From Candidatus Gastranaerophilales bacterium (GTDB taxonomy: Bacteria; Cyanobacteriota; Vampirovibrionia; Gastranaerophilales; Gastranaerophilaceae): a DNA stretch of 47,321 nt. Location: assembly GCA_944324185.1 (NCBI GenBank), contig CALUVI010000010.1:1-47321 (forward strand), read 5' to 3'. Position 1 is the first letter of the stretch, and each line of letters begins with the position of its first letter. Made by a program: the position numbers and the translations under genes. The notes beneath the pieces were generated by a model that searched no databases, was not told the DNA's origin, and was given only the letters and a program-made list of their open reading frames with translations. This document shows positions 25,856 to 34,090 of the stretch, piece after piece.

Positions 25856-26911
25856 ATGATAAGGTATTTCTTAGGTTCTTATATAGTTACTATATTCGGT
25901 CTTATTATGGCTTATCTCTGGGGAGAGCATGTTCATAACGGTACCGGATTAACCTGTGTGTTTATTGCATTTGTGCTTGCGGTGCTGGAAGTAAGTTTAT
26001 CTTTTGATAACGCTGTAGTTAACGCAATGAAGCTTGAACACATGTCAGAAAAATGGCGTCACCGCTTTATTACCTGGGGAATTCTAATTGCGGTATTTGG
26101 TATGCGATTCCTGTTCCCGCTTCTTGTTGTAGCTATATTTGCAAAGCTTAATATCCTGAAAGTGCTTGATATGGCATTGAATGATGTGCATTCTTATGCG
26201 CATTACCTGCATTTAACCCATGCACCGATTGTTTCATTCGGCGGCGCGTTCCTTCTTATGTTATTTATGGATTATTTTACGGAAAAAAACAAAGATATTC
26301 ACTGGATAAAAGGTTTGGAGGATTGGCTTCAAAAACTTCATCGTATTCCAGGTATTTGTACTCTTGTAACTCTTGCAGCATTAGGCTTGCTTATGTACGA
26401 AATTCCGCCTGAAATAAGAGGCACTGTCTTTATGTCAGGGGTATCCGGTATTATTACTTATCTTATAATTGACGGACTTGCAGAGTGGATGGAAAGGCGC
26501 CAGGAAGAAAAAATGCGTTTAAATCCCGATGCAATAAAGTGTTCAGGTATAGTAGGGTTTATGTATCTTGAACTTATTGACGCATCATTCTCTCTGGACG
26601 GAGTTCTTGGTGCTTTTGCCTTAAGCAAAGATATTTTGATTATTACAATAGGGCTTTGTATCGGCGCTATGTTTGTAAGGTCGCTTACAATAATGCTTGT
26701 CGAAAAGAAAACCCTTGACAGTTATATTTATCTCGAACACGGGGCGCACTGGGCAATCGGAACGCTTGCAGTTTTGATGTTTGTATCAACTTTCCATGAA
26801 GTTCCGGAAGTTGTTACGGGACTTATGGGGCTGGCTTTTATAGTGGCAGCATTTATATCTTCTCTTATTCATAACAAAAAGGTTAAAAAGAATGCAATTG
26901 AAGGACAATAA
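25856..26911 (+). CDS. TerC/DUF475-family integral membrane protein
   Basis: The 351-residue polytopic membrane protein has about nine hydrophobic helices. Two inverted signature motifs mark the TerC fold: EVSLSFDNAVVNA (45-57, Asp51) and LIDASFSLDGVLGAF in the second half. The length and the HxxHW/EHGAHWAIG segment fit the DUF475 subgroup. Relatives in other bacteria export manganese and help metallate exported enzymes; the exact ion here is inference. It has a strong SD (GGAAGGAG) and a good promoter. Its last 20 nt overlap the start of the nucleotidyltransferase gene. Confidence 0.88.
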   Translation: MIRYFLGSYIVTIFGLIMAYLWGEHVHNGTGLTCVFIAFVLAVLEVSLSFDNAVVNAMKLEHMSEKWRHRFITWGILIAVFGMRFLFPLLVVAIFAKLNILKVLDMALNDVHSYAHYLHLTHAPIVSFGGAFLLMLFMDYFTEKNKDIHWIKGLEDWLQKLHRIPGICTLVTLAALGLLMYEIPPEIRGTVFMSGVSGIITYLIIDGLAEWMERRQEEKMRLNPDAIKCSGIVGFMYLELIDASFSLDGVLGAFALSKDILIITIGLCIGAMFVRSLTIMLVEKKTLDSYIYLEHGAHWAIGTLAVLMFVSTFHEVPEVVTGLMGLAFIVAAFISSLIHNKKVKKNAIEGQ

Positions 26912-27758
26912 TCTCTATTATGTCGGCGGAGTCGTAAGAGACAGTATTTTAGGTGTTCAGAGCTTTGATACGGATTATTGTTATGAAGGTAATGCTATAG
27001 AGTTTGCCCAAAATGCGGGGCTGAATATAATCAAAGAGAACCCTGCTTTTGGAACTGTTCGGGTTTTATTTGACGAAAAAGAAATAGATATTGCCTCCAC
27101 AAGAGTAGAAACTTACCCTAAAAAAGGGCATTTGCCTGTTATTCAGAAAATCGGCTGTCCTTTATGCGAGGATGTAAAAAGGCGCGATTTTACGATAAAT
27201 TCTATTGCAAAGCGTACGACTGACGGGGAGATTATTGATATTCTGGGCGGGCTGAAAGATATTGAAGAAAAAAAACTCCGTGTTCTACATAGTGAAAGTT
27301 TTATAGACGATCCTACAAGAATTGTCCGTGCTCTTAAGTTTTCCGTAAGATTTGGATTTTGTTTAGACGAAAATACTAAGAAATTACAGGATGAATACTT
27401 AAATAATATCAACTACGATATGAGCTATCATCGTTTAAAGAAAGAACTTGTTGAAACTTTTAGTCTGAACAGACAAATTGCACTGGAGAAGTTTATAAAT
27501 GACGGTATTTATAGACTTTTGGGTGAAAACTCAAAACCTCCTTTAGTAAATAGAAATATAGAAGAACTTATAAGCAGTAATCCTGTAAAAAATGTGTGGA
27601 TAGTATATTTAGGCTTATTTAACCTTGAAAATATAGAATTAACCCGCCCTGAAAAGAGGATTATAGAATGGGCTGAGCGTTTAAAATCAGGTGACAAGCC
27701 TAATAATAATACCCCGCCGGAGAGTATTTTGATAAATCGGATTCAGGGTGAATTGTAA
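26892..27758 (+). CDS. tRNA CCA-type nucleotidyltransferase, short form
   Basis: This is a class II nucleotidyltransferase of the CCA-adding/poly(A) polymerase family. The head carries GGVVRDSILG (12-21), catalytic DxD at Asp26/Asp28 (DTD), a third Asp66 (EIDIAS), RRDFTINSIA (98-106) and the nucleotide-selecting motif DDPTR. The neck helix motif (SYHRLKKEL) is present. At 288 aa it is far shorter than usual CCA enzymes (about 380-460), lacking most of the body and tail. It may be compact, or a CC- or A-adding enzyme as in some cyanobacteria, Aquifex and Thermus. tRNA-Ile here has no encoded CCA, so such activity is required. Its start overlaps the TerC stop region by 20 nt. Confidence 0.85.
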   Translation: MQLKDNNLYYVGGVVRDSILGVQSFDTDYCYEGNAIEFAQNAGLNIIKENPAFGTVRVLFDEKEIDIASTRVETYPKKGHLPVIQKIGCPLCEDVKRRDFTINSIAKRTTDGEIIDILGGLKDIEEKKLRVLHSESFIDDPTRIVRALKFSVRFGFCLDENTKKLQDEYLNNINYDMSYHRLKKELVETFSLNRQIALEKFINDGIYRLLGENSKPPLVNRNIEELISSNPVKNVWIVYLGLFNLENIELTRPEKRIIEWAERLKSGDKPNNNTPPESILINRIQGEL

Positions 27759-27788
27759 TTGTATATTGTGTAGTATAAACTTGTTTAT

Positions 27789-28694
27789 ATGTTAAAGAAG
27801 CTTTTGCATTCAAAATTTCATTTGAGGTTTGTCTTTAATCCGCTGATAAGATATTTAGCCGATAATCTCGGTAATTACTGCGGGGTAGGGGTAAATTCTG
27901 ACGGACGTTTGCAAAAACGCAATACTCCGGTAATTGTTTCGCTGTCTTCTTATGCGGAACGATTTGATGATTTGACAATTTCTCTGTATTCACTTTTAAA
28001 ACAAGAGCTTAAGCCGGATAAAATTATACTCTGGCTCGGAAATGACGGAGATTATAAAGAAATCAATGACTTGCCGTATGAATTAACGAGGTTTATTAAA
28101 AACGGACTGGAAATCAGGTTTGTAAAGGATATTCGTTCATACACCAAAATTATTTATTCACTTAAGGAATTTTCAGATTCAATAATTGTGACAGCTGATG
28201 ATGATGTTTATTATCCGAAAGACTGGCTGAAAAAACTTTACTATTCTTATGCGGCGCATCCTGAAGATATACAGGTTCACAGAGCTCATAGAGTAAAGTT
28301 TATCCGCAGCGGGTTAGCGCCTTATGAAGAATGGGAAAAGCATGTCAAAGATGAAACTGCAAGGTATGATAATTTTCTGACAGGTGTCGGGGGTGTTTTG
28401 TATCCTCCGGAATGCTTTATTAAAGAAGTTTTGAGAGAAGATGTTTTTCTTAAACAATCTCCAAATGCTGATGATGTTTGGCTCTGGGTTATGGCATTAT
28501 TAAGTAACAGGAAAATAAGAGTTGTAAAAAATCATATAGAAACTCTCCGCTGTACGAATTTATACCGCCAAATGTTTAAAAAAGGTAAAACCCTCTATGT
28601 CTCAAATTCAGCCGGCGGCAATGATGAGCAGCTTCATAACCTCATGAAACTCTACGGGCAGAATATTTTAGGGAAATTGAAGCAGTATCGGTAA
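27789..28694 (+). CDS. Glycosyltransferase (GT-A fold)
   Basis: The 301-residue protein has NTPVIVSLSSYAERF (45-59), a start typical of GT-A proteins that process polysaccharide side groups, and a metal/nucleotide-sugar DxD at 137-139 (VTADDDVYYP). Acceptor-side blocks GVGGVLYPP and DDVWLW follow. It probably transfers a sugar onto a surface glycan; donor and acceptor are unknown. There is no signal peptide and no clear SD before ATG 27789. It opens the glycan cluster, 30 bp after the nucleotidyltransferase. The codons for GVNSDG contain a GGGGTAAA octamer (27888-27895). Confidence 0.82.
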   Translation: MLKKLLHSKFHLRFVFNPLIRYLADNLGNYCGVGVNSDGRLQKRNTPVIVSLSSYAERFDDLTISLYSLLKQELKPDKIILWLGNDGDYKEINDLPYELTRFIKNGLEIRFVKDIRSYTKIIYSLKEFSDSIIVTADDDVYYPKDWLKKLYYSYAAHPEDIQVHRAHRVKFIRSGLAPYEEWEKHVKDETARYDNFLTGVGGVLYPPECFIKEVLREDVFLKQSPNADDVWLWVMALLSNRKIRVVKNHIETLRCTNLYRQMFKKGKTLYVSNSAGGNDEQLHNLMKLYGQNILGKLKQYR

Positions 28695-28709
28695 TAAAAA
28701 TATTTGTTC

Positions 28710-28738
28710 TCGACATATTAAAAAAAATTTTGTATAAT
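28710..28738 (+). promoter_or_regulatory. Promoter of the 87-aa orphan gene
   Basis: -35 TCGACA (28710-28715), 17-bp spacer, -10 TATAAT (28733-28738). The predicted 5' UTR is about 155 nt and contains the palindromic repeat at 28765-28843. Confidence 0.65.
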
Positions 28739-28764
28739 TGACTCAAATGTGTGTAAGAAGTTAT

Positions 28765-28843
28765 TGTCGGGTTAGTAAACCCAACCTGCATTGTTGTAGT
28801 AGTTGCAAACTATAAATAACTGTAGGCTGGATGAAACCCGACA
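28765..28843. repeat. Palindromic repeat inside a 5' UTR
   Basis: Outer arms TGTCGGGTT (28765-28773) and AACCCGACA (28835-28843) are exact complements. Inner arms CCAACCTGCA and TGTAGGCTGG match 8 of 10, and the tip forms AGTT-GCA-AACT. The GGGTT..AACCCAACCTGCA logic resembles the GTTGGGTTT..AACCCAACCTAC repeats that I recall as common in cyanobacterial and other genomes. A related GTTGGGT/ACCCAAC hairpin lies at about 13358. Confidence 0.7.
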
Positions 28844-28901
28844 AAAACTGAACGTAAATCGGGCATACCAGTCCGACAAAATAATTAAAGAGGTGTATTA
28901 T

Positions 28902-29165
28902 ATGAAAATCAATGCAGTTAATGGTACAAATCAACCCGCTTTCCAGAAGGTTAATCAAAAGTATTTGAAAGAAGCTGAAAACTGGTATAAAAGAAGAGGA
29001 GATATTGAATCCGTTTGGTATGAATCTTTACGTGATGATGTTACTTTATTTAAAGATATTTCTGTACAAGATGGCATAGATACAATGAACGCTGCAAAAA
29101 AATATGTTAAAGAAAAAAGCATGAGAGCCTTCAACCATGTAATGGACTGTATCAAACGAGCTTAA
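28902..29165 (+). CDS. Orphan small protein, 87 aa
   Basis: No family is recognised. It starts MKINAVNGTNQPAFQKVNQK, with the PAFQK motif shared by other orphans here, followed by a charged helical region (KEAENWYKRRGDIESVWYES) and a C-terminal amphipathic helix. AGAGG precedes ATG 28902, which is chosen over the frame-open start at 28803 because the latter lies in the repeat. It has its own good promoter and a long leader. It ends tail-to-tail with the gene at 29162, stops overlapping by 4 nt. Confidence 0.7.
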   Translation: MKINAVNGTNQPAFQKVNQKYLKEAENWYKRRGDIESVWYESLRDDVTLFKDISVQDGIDTMNAAKKYVKEKSMRAFNHVMDCIKRA

Positions 29166-30094
29166 TCAATAATGTCACTGATTGTATTTCCGGCAATAGC
29201 GCCTAATCCCATGCCGACCAGCGAACCTACGGGACCAAAATATTTTGCGCCGATAGCTCCGCCGTAACCAATACCTGCAATAGAACTTGTAAAGCTAATA
29301 GCAGATTTAGCAGCGGATTTTATTGCATTCTCGCCGTCTGAAATTTCTTTAACCAGATGTGCTGCTTCTAATCCGCCTAAAACCGCCGCTCCGATTTTGG
29401 TTGTTCTTGTCATTGCACGGGCAGTAAGTTCGCCAAAAGGATTTTTTGATTTAAATTCTTTTGCAATTACAAATGAGGGGTTATTCTCAGCATAATTTAT
29501 ATTCTTTATTTTAGTATCTGTTCTATATGTTTCTATGTTGAATAATTTAGTAATAAAATCTCCTAATTTTGTATCCCACAAAGTCGTATCATTCTTCAAT
29601 AACCACTTCGCAAACTTCGGACACGGGCTTGTTGCAGGGTTTACAAATTTATGCAGAAGCGTTCCTCTAAAGAACGAAAACGGATGCTGGGCTTTTTTGT
29701 AGTCATAAGAGGGGGGAAATGATTTACCGTTTGAGGTGGCTTTCATTTGAGAATAAGCGGATTTCATATCCCTCCAGTCTTCGGGAGCGTTCAGTACTGC
29801 AAGTGATACAAGTCCGGCAGCAGGAATATAATCATCTGCTTCGATTTTGTCCGGAACCCTCTCAACACGTCTGAAAATCGGGCAAACATCAAATATTGAA
29901 GGTAGTTTATTCTCTTTATCCACGCGCTTTTTAACCTCCTCATAATCACTCTGGATTTGAGGAAATTTGCTCAGCTCATTCTGATATAGTACCGGATTGA
30001 TTTCTGACACAATAATACCTTCTTTTACCACACTATATTTATATAAAGTATTTTTGTCAGTGAAAATTGCCTTAATATTAAAACTCTTTTTCAA
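29162..30094 (-). CDS. Orphan protein with C-terminal glycine-zipper domain
   Basis: No family is recognised. About 230 residues of mixed soluble sequence are followed by a C-terminal hydrophobic glycine-rich module: GAAVLGGLEAAHLV, then SSIAGIGYGGAIGAKYFGPV and GSLVGMGLGAIAG, a G-x-x-x-G zipper pattern that usually packs in membranes. There is no N-terminal signal. The start (ATG 30094) lies inside the preceding glycosyltransferase gene, a 17-nt overlap, so the two are translationally coupled and this is the last gene of the minus-strand glycan operon. Confidence 0.72.
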   Translation of the reverse strand: MKKSFNIKAIFTDKNTLYKYSVVKEGIIVSEINPVLYQNELSKFPQIQSDYEEVKKRVDKENKLPSIFDVCPIFRRVERVPDKIEADDYIPAAGLVSLAVLNAPEDWRDMKSAYSQMKATSNGKSFPPSYDYKKAQHPFSFFRGTLLHKFVNPATSPCPKFAKWLLKNDTTLWDTKLGDFITKLFNIETYRTDTKIKNINYAENNPSFVIAKEFKSKNPFGELTARAMTRTTKIGAAVLGGLEAAHLVKEISDGENAIKSAAKSAISFTSSIAGIGYGGAIGAKYFGPVGSLVGMGLGAIAGNTISDIID

Positions 30095-30944
30095 AAAGGA
30101 TTTTATCGTTAAAAAAGCTTAGTTTAATTTGTTTTCGGCTAAATTTACAATAAAAAAGCCGGGTGCGGATATAATTAAGAATTAGGAATAATCTTATAAG
30201 CCAAAATCTGTTTTTAACAGTTTGTGAATAGATTGAAATGCTGAATAAGAATCTTGCAATCCAGTTTGAGCGGGCTTTATTTAAATAGCTATCCTTATGC
30301 AGTCTCCAACGGGTGAGTTTTTTGTTTATATAATATATCTTTTTATCCGAAAGCTGCGCCCAGAGGTAATGGTCAAGCGAGGTTTTACAAATCGGGTTAA
30401 ATCTGCACGCTTTAATTAACTCTTTCTTTACCATAACGCAGGAAAAAGTAGGAATAATATTGCTTTTGTAGATAATTTTCGGGAAATCCTCAATAAACTT
30501 TGAACAGTCAAGCTCTGTAAGGTATTTATTTACGTTGTTGTAATATTTTTCAATCTCCAAAGCCTTTTCTTTATCCTGAAAAGGCTCTACATCTGTATAA
30601 ACAAGATCTGCATCATATCTTACCGCTTTAAGTCTTTCCTCAATAGATTCCGGTAAAAGTTCATCGTCAGACTCCAGGAATGCAATCCATTCACCGTCTG
30701 CAAAATCGATGGCTTTTTTTAAAGTCGCTGCAAGACCCAGATTCTTTTCATTAATGATAAGTTTAACCCGGCTGTCTTTTTTTACGTATTCATTAATAAT
30801 ATTTAGCGAATAATCAGTTGAAGCATCGTCAATGATTATCAAATCCCAGTTTTGGTAAGTTTGATTAAGAACGCTTTCTATTGCCCGCTTTATGTACATG
30901 GCATAGTTGTAGCTGGGCATTATTATACTTACTTTCTCATACAT
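30078..30944 (-). CDS. GT2 family glycosyltransferase
   Basis: The 288-residue protein has a GT-A nucleotide-sugar domain: SIIMPSYNYAMYIKRAIESV (6-25), IIIDDASTD (36-44) and the metal-binding FLESDDELLP. The acceptor half ends in KITRW-like RLHKDSYLNKA and a basic, aromatic amphipathic C-terminus (IRLFLILNYIRTRLFY) likely to associate with the membrane. A TATAAT-rich stretch lies about 30 bp upstream, so it may have a promoter separate from the three GT2 genes before it. Confidence 0.9.
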   Translation of the reverse strand: MYEKVSIIMPSYNYAMYIKRAIESVLNQTYQNWDLIIIDDASTDYSLNIINEYVKKDSRVKLIINEKNLGLAATLKKAIDFADGEWIAFLESDDELLPESIEERLKAVRYDADLVYTDVEPFQDKEKALEIEKYYNNVNKYLTELDCSKFIEDFPKIIYKSNIIPTFSCVMVKKELIKACRFNPICKTSLDHYLWAQLSDKKIYYINKKLTRWRLHKDSYLNKARSNWIARFLFSISIYSQTVKNRFWLIRLFLILNYIRTRLFYCKFSRKQIKLSFFNDKILFEKEF

Positions 30945-30985
30945 TCAAATACAGCCTCTTTTGTATATTATAATAAATAGAATTA

Positions 30986-31984
30986 TTATGGAATAAGTTT
31001 CTTTTTTAAATGTATAATTTTTTTCCATAAATCAGGGCAGTATTTTGCCATTAAAACTTTCCTTAAATTGATTAATAATTCATATTCGTTCGGATCTAAA
31101 TCATTATATACATAATTTCCGGAGTCCGGTGTATTAAATTTTAGCACAGTTTTAATGAGCTCTGATGTGTTTATATAATTTTCTATGTACGCTCTTACAA
31201 TATTGTGCCGTATTTGATAATAATCAAAGCCTAAAAGCTTATATTTTATATCGTTAGGAAGTATTTTATAAAGTTTTTTATTATGCTCAAAAGCTTTTAT
31301 TACTGATTTAATACTTTTATATCCCTCACTTACGAGTGATCCGCTTCTGTTAATTCTGTAATTTATACCGGTTATATCGGTATAAACAAGAGATTTACAA
31401 TTAATATATGCAGCCGCAGCCGGAATCATTTCTTCTAAAGCTCTGTCAGCAGTGTAAATAATGTTATTATCCAGAAGAAAACTTCTTTTGTGCAATTTTA
31501 TCCATGCGTATCTGTCCCAATTATCAAAAGCTTCCGGATTTCTGACAGGGTTTAAAATTTTATTAATTATAGATTTATTTTTGTATTCTTTGAGTTTGTG
31601 TTCTCCCGTGACATTGTTATATGTCTTATACATAAAATACAAAATATCCGGATATGAAAATTCATCAAGTTTTTTGAATAATTTGGGATACAAATCCGCT
31701 TCCAGCCAGTCATCAGGATCAACAAAATGAATATATTTGCCTTTAGCTTGTTTTAGCCCGATATTTCTGCTTATACCGGGTCCGAAGTTTTTATGATTCT
31801 TAATTATACTAATTCTGGCATCTTTTTCGGCATATTTTGTTAAAATATCACTTGAAGAATCTGTTGAACAATCATCCACGCATATTATCTCAAGCTCTTT
31901 ATATGGCTGGTTTATAATTGAATCCAGACACGCAGGCAAATATTCTGCAACATTATACACCGGCAAAACTACGCTTATTAACAC
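30986..31984 (-). CDS. GT2 family glycosyltransferase (tandem paralogue 3)
   Basis: The 332-residue GT-A enzyme carries SVVLPVYNVAEYLPACLDSI (4-23), CVDDCSTDSS, and the DxD-type HFVDPDDWLE. The second half (WIKLHKRSFLLDN, EMIPAAAAYI, TDITGINYRINRSGSLV) is shared in outline with the next two genes, so all three descend from one ancestor. It probably adds one sugar to a surface glycan on the cytoplasmic face. Its start overlaps the preceding gene by 7 nt. Confidence 0.92.
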   Translation of the reverse strand: MLISVVLPVYNVAEYLPACLDSIINQPYKELEIICVDDCSTDSSSDILTKYAEKDARISIIKNHKNFGPGISRNIGLKQAKGKYIHFVDPDDWLEADLYPKLFKKLDEFSYPDILYFMYKTYNNVTGEHKLKEYKNKSIINKILNPVRNPEAFDNWDRYAWIKLHKRSFLLDNNIIYTADRALEEMIPAAAAYINCKSLVYTDITGINYRINRSGSLVSEGYKSIKSVIKAFEHNKKLYKILPNDIKYKLLGFDYYQIRHNIVRAYIENYINTSELIKTVLKFNTPDSGNYVYNDLDPNEYELLINLRKVLMAKYCPDLWKKIIHLKKKLIP

Positions 31985-33012
31985 TTATTTAACCTCTTCT
32001 TTATTATCGTAAGAATCTCTGCAAGAATCGGGAAATGTTCTTTTACAAATCTTTTACAGTTATATTCCATAAAAAATCGGAAATAATTTAATTCAGAAAC
32101 GCATTCATAAAGTTTGACAGCTTTAAGTGCATTGAAGATATTATTTTCTTTAAAAATATCTGAATCAATATACTGCTTAAAGATTTCTTTTAACTCCGAA
32201 TATGAAATTATTCCGTCATAATAAGCATCAACACAATTTGTTACAAGCATTTCATAAATATAATTTAATAATGCAATTTTAGTATTAACCGGTAGATTTT
32301 TAGCTACATTGTTCGCCCATTTTACATCATTTATAAGGCATTTAGCTGATTGAGTACGCTTTGTTAATAGAGAATTTTTCCGGTTTGCCCTGTAGTTAAG
32401 TAAATTCTCTTCGATGAATACAATATTACTGGCTCTCAATGCTGTTTTCATTGCGTGTTCAACATCTTCAAGACAAATATTATCGTTATATAAAATATTA
32501 TTTTTTATAAGAAACTCTCTTTTGTATAGTTTGACCCATTCACTAGGACTCCAGTATCTGAAACATTCAGGAGTATTGTAAATGTTTACGCTTTTGTACA
32601 AAAAATCTAATCCGGAATATCCGATACAGACTTGTTCTTTAGAAATATCATCGAATTGCGTATAAGTAAACCTTACTGCATCAGTACAGTCAGTAATATA
32701 CTTTGTGATAATTTCATATGCATTTAACTCCAACCAGTCATCAGGATCTAAAAAATGCACAAATTCTCCGTTAGCTTTCATTAAGCCGGTGTTTCTGCTT
32801 AAACCTGCACCTATATTTTTAGGATTGTTAATTATTTTTATTCTGGAATCTTTGCCTGCATACTGTTCTAATATTTCCAAAGAATTATCTGTAGAGCAGT
32901 CATTTACGCATATGATTTCAAGATTACAGTATGTTTGATTAATTATTGAATCCAGGCATTCCGGCAGGTATTTTGAGACATTGTACACAGGAAGAATCAC
33001 GCTAATCAGCAT
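31978..33012 (-). CDS. GT2 family glycosyltransferase (tandem paralogue 2)
   Basis: The 344-residue GT-A enzyme has SVILPVYNVSKYLPECLDSI, CVNDCSTDNS and LDPDDWLELNAYE with the DxD. It is closest to the gene at 33002: both share the RFTY, ECF, NNILYND/NSLFYND, CLEDVE/CLEDIE, NYRA.RK.SLLTKR and KEHFP blocks over the whole length. The preceding gene overlaps it by 11 nt. The C-terminus is basic (IIKKRLNKC). Confidence 0.92.
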   Translation of the reverse strand: MLISVILPVYNVSKYLPECLDSIINQTYCNLEIICVNDCSTDNSLEILEQYAGKDSRIKIINNPKNIGAGLSRNTGLMKANGEFVHFLDPDDWLELNAYEIITKYITDCTDAVRFTYTQFDDISKEQVCIGYSGLDFLYKSVNIYNTPECFRYWSPSEWVKLYKREFLIKNNILYNDNICLEDVEHAMKTALRASNIVFIEENLLNYRANRKNSLLTKRTQSAKCLINDVKWANNVAKNLPVNTKIALLNYIYEMLVTNCVDAYYDGIISYSELKEIFKQYIDSDIFKENNIFNALKAVKLYECVSELNYFRFFMEYNCKRFVKEHFPILAEILTIIKKRLNKC

Positions 33013-34045
33013 TTAAAACTCTCCTTTTTATTTCAAAATAACGTTTTGTTAATTCCGGAAAATGTTCTTTTATATATCGCCTTAAATTGTATGAAAAAAA
33101 GAATTTTAGATGATTATATTCAAGGACTTTTTTACAATATTTATACGCAAGCTGCGCATCAAAAATCTCATTATACTGAAAAACATTCAAGTCTACGTTT
33201 CGGGCAAACAGCAGTTTCATTTTGTTATAGGACAGTTTATTAAAATAATAAGCATCTAATGCATTCATTACAAACAGTTGATATATATAATTTAGTATTG
33301 CACCGGCTGTTTTTTGAGGAAGTTGTTTTGCTATACTATTAGCCCAAATAGTATCTTGCAAAACGTTTTCTATATACGCTGCTCTTTTAGTCAAAAGCGA
33401 GCCCTTTCTTTCCGCTCTGTAATTTAATAATGCTTCATCGATAAAAACAATATTTTTAGCTTTAAGAGCAGTACGGATAGCATATTCAATATCTTCAAGG
33501 CATCTGTAGTCGTTATAAAAAAGACTGTTTTCAATTATAAAATTCTTGCGGTAAACTTTTATCCAAGCGCTGGACCACCACAATTTAAAGCATTCCGGAT
33601 TGTCATATATATTTACTTTTTTGTATAACAGGTCTTTTTGCGGAGAATTAATATGTTCTACTTTTCCGTTGGTTTGGTTATGTGAAAAATAAGTAAACCT
33701 TACTGCATCAACATCTTTGTCAAAGTATTTGAGTATTGTCTCATACGCATTTAATTCCATCCAGTCGTCAGAATCAAGGCAGTGTATAAAGTCGCCTTTA
33801 GCAATTTTGATTCCTTCGTTTCTGGATAAACCAAGCCCCAGATTCTCAGGATTCTTTTTGATAATTATTCTGGAGTCTTTTTTAGCGTATTCCTCTAAAA
33901 TTTTATCGGAAGAGTCTGTTGTGCAGTCGTTTATGCATATAATTTCCAGATTCTTGTAAGTCTGGTTTATAACGGAATCAAGACATTGCCTCAAATATTT
34001 TTCAACATTATAAACAGGTATAACAACACTAACTAACGGATTCAT
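33002..34045 (-). CDS. GT2 family glycosyltransferase (tandem paralogue 1)
   Basis: This 347-residue enzyme is first of the minus-strand glycan operon. It has SVVIPVYNVEKYLRQCLDSV, CINDCTTDSS and HCLDSDDWMELNAYE. Its acceptor half is colinear with its downstream neighbour. It diverges from the plus-strand GT2 gene across a 45-bp AT-rich gap that must hold both start signals; TATATT/TATAAT-like boxes are seen, but no clear SD for either gene. Confidence 0.92.
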   Translation of the reverse strand: MNPLVSVVIPVYNVEKYLRQCLDSVINQTYKNLEIICINDCTTDSSDKILEEYAKKDSRIIIKKNPENLGLGLSRNEGIKIAKGDFIHCLDSDDWMELNAYETILKYFDKDVDAVRFTYFSHNQTNGKVEHINSPQKDLLYKKVNIYDNPECFKLWWSSAWIKVYRKNFIIENSLFYNDYRCLEDIEYAIRTALKAKNIVFIDEALLNYRAERKGSLLTKRAAYIENVLQDTIWANSIAKQLPQKTAGAILNYIYQLFVMNALDAYYFNKLSYNKMKLLFARNVDLNVFQYNEIFDAQLAYKYCKKVLEYNHLKFFFSYNLRRYIKEHFPELTKRYFEIKRRVLNAD

Positions 34046-34090
34046 AGGTATAATATAGCATAAAATTCATATTTAATGTAAGATTTATGT

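Noticed and set aside
26892-27758. Frameshifted CCA enzyme
   Set aside because: The frame ends cleanly and no continuation of the body or tail domain is seen in other frames before the next gene.
28747-28815. 22-codon Cys-rich ORF (MCVRSYCRVSKP and so on) in the leader of the 87-aa orphan
   Set aside because: It lies within the palindromic repeat, its ATG falls at the predicted transcription start with no SD, and Cys codons come from the repeat sequence.
28902-30094. Toxin-immunity pair (zipper protein and 87-aa protein)
   Set aside because: The genes converge rather than forming one operon, and neither has a recognisable toxin or immunity domain.
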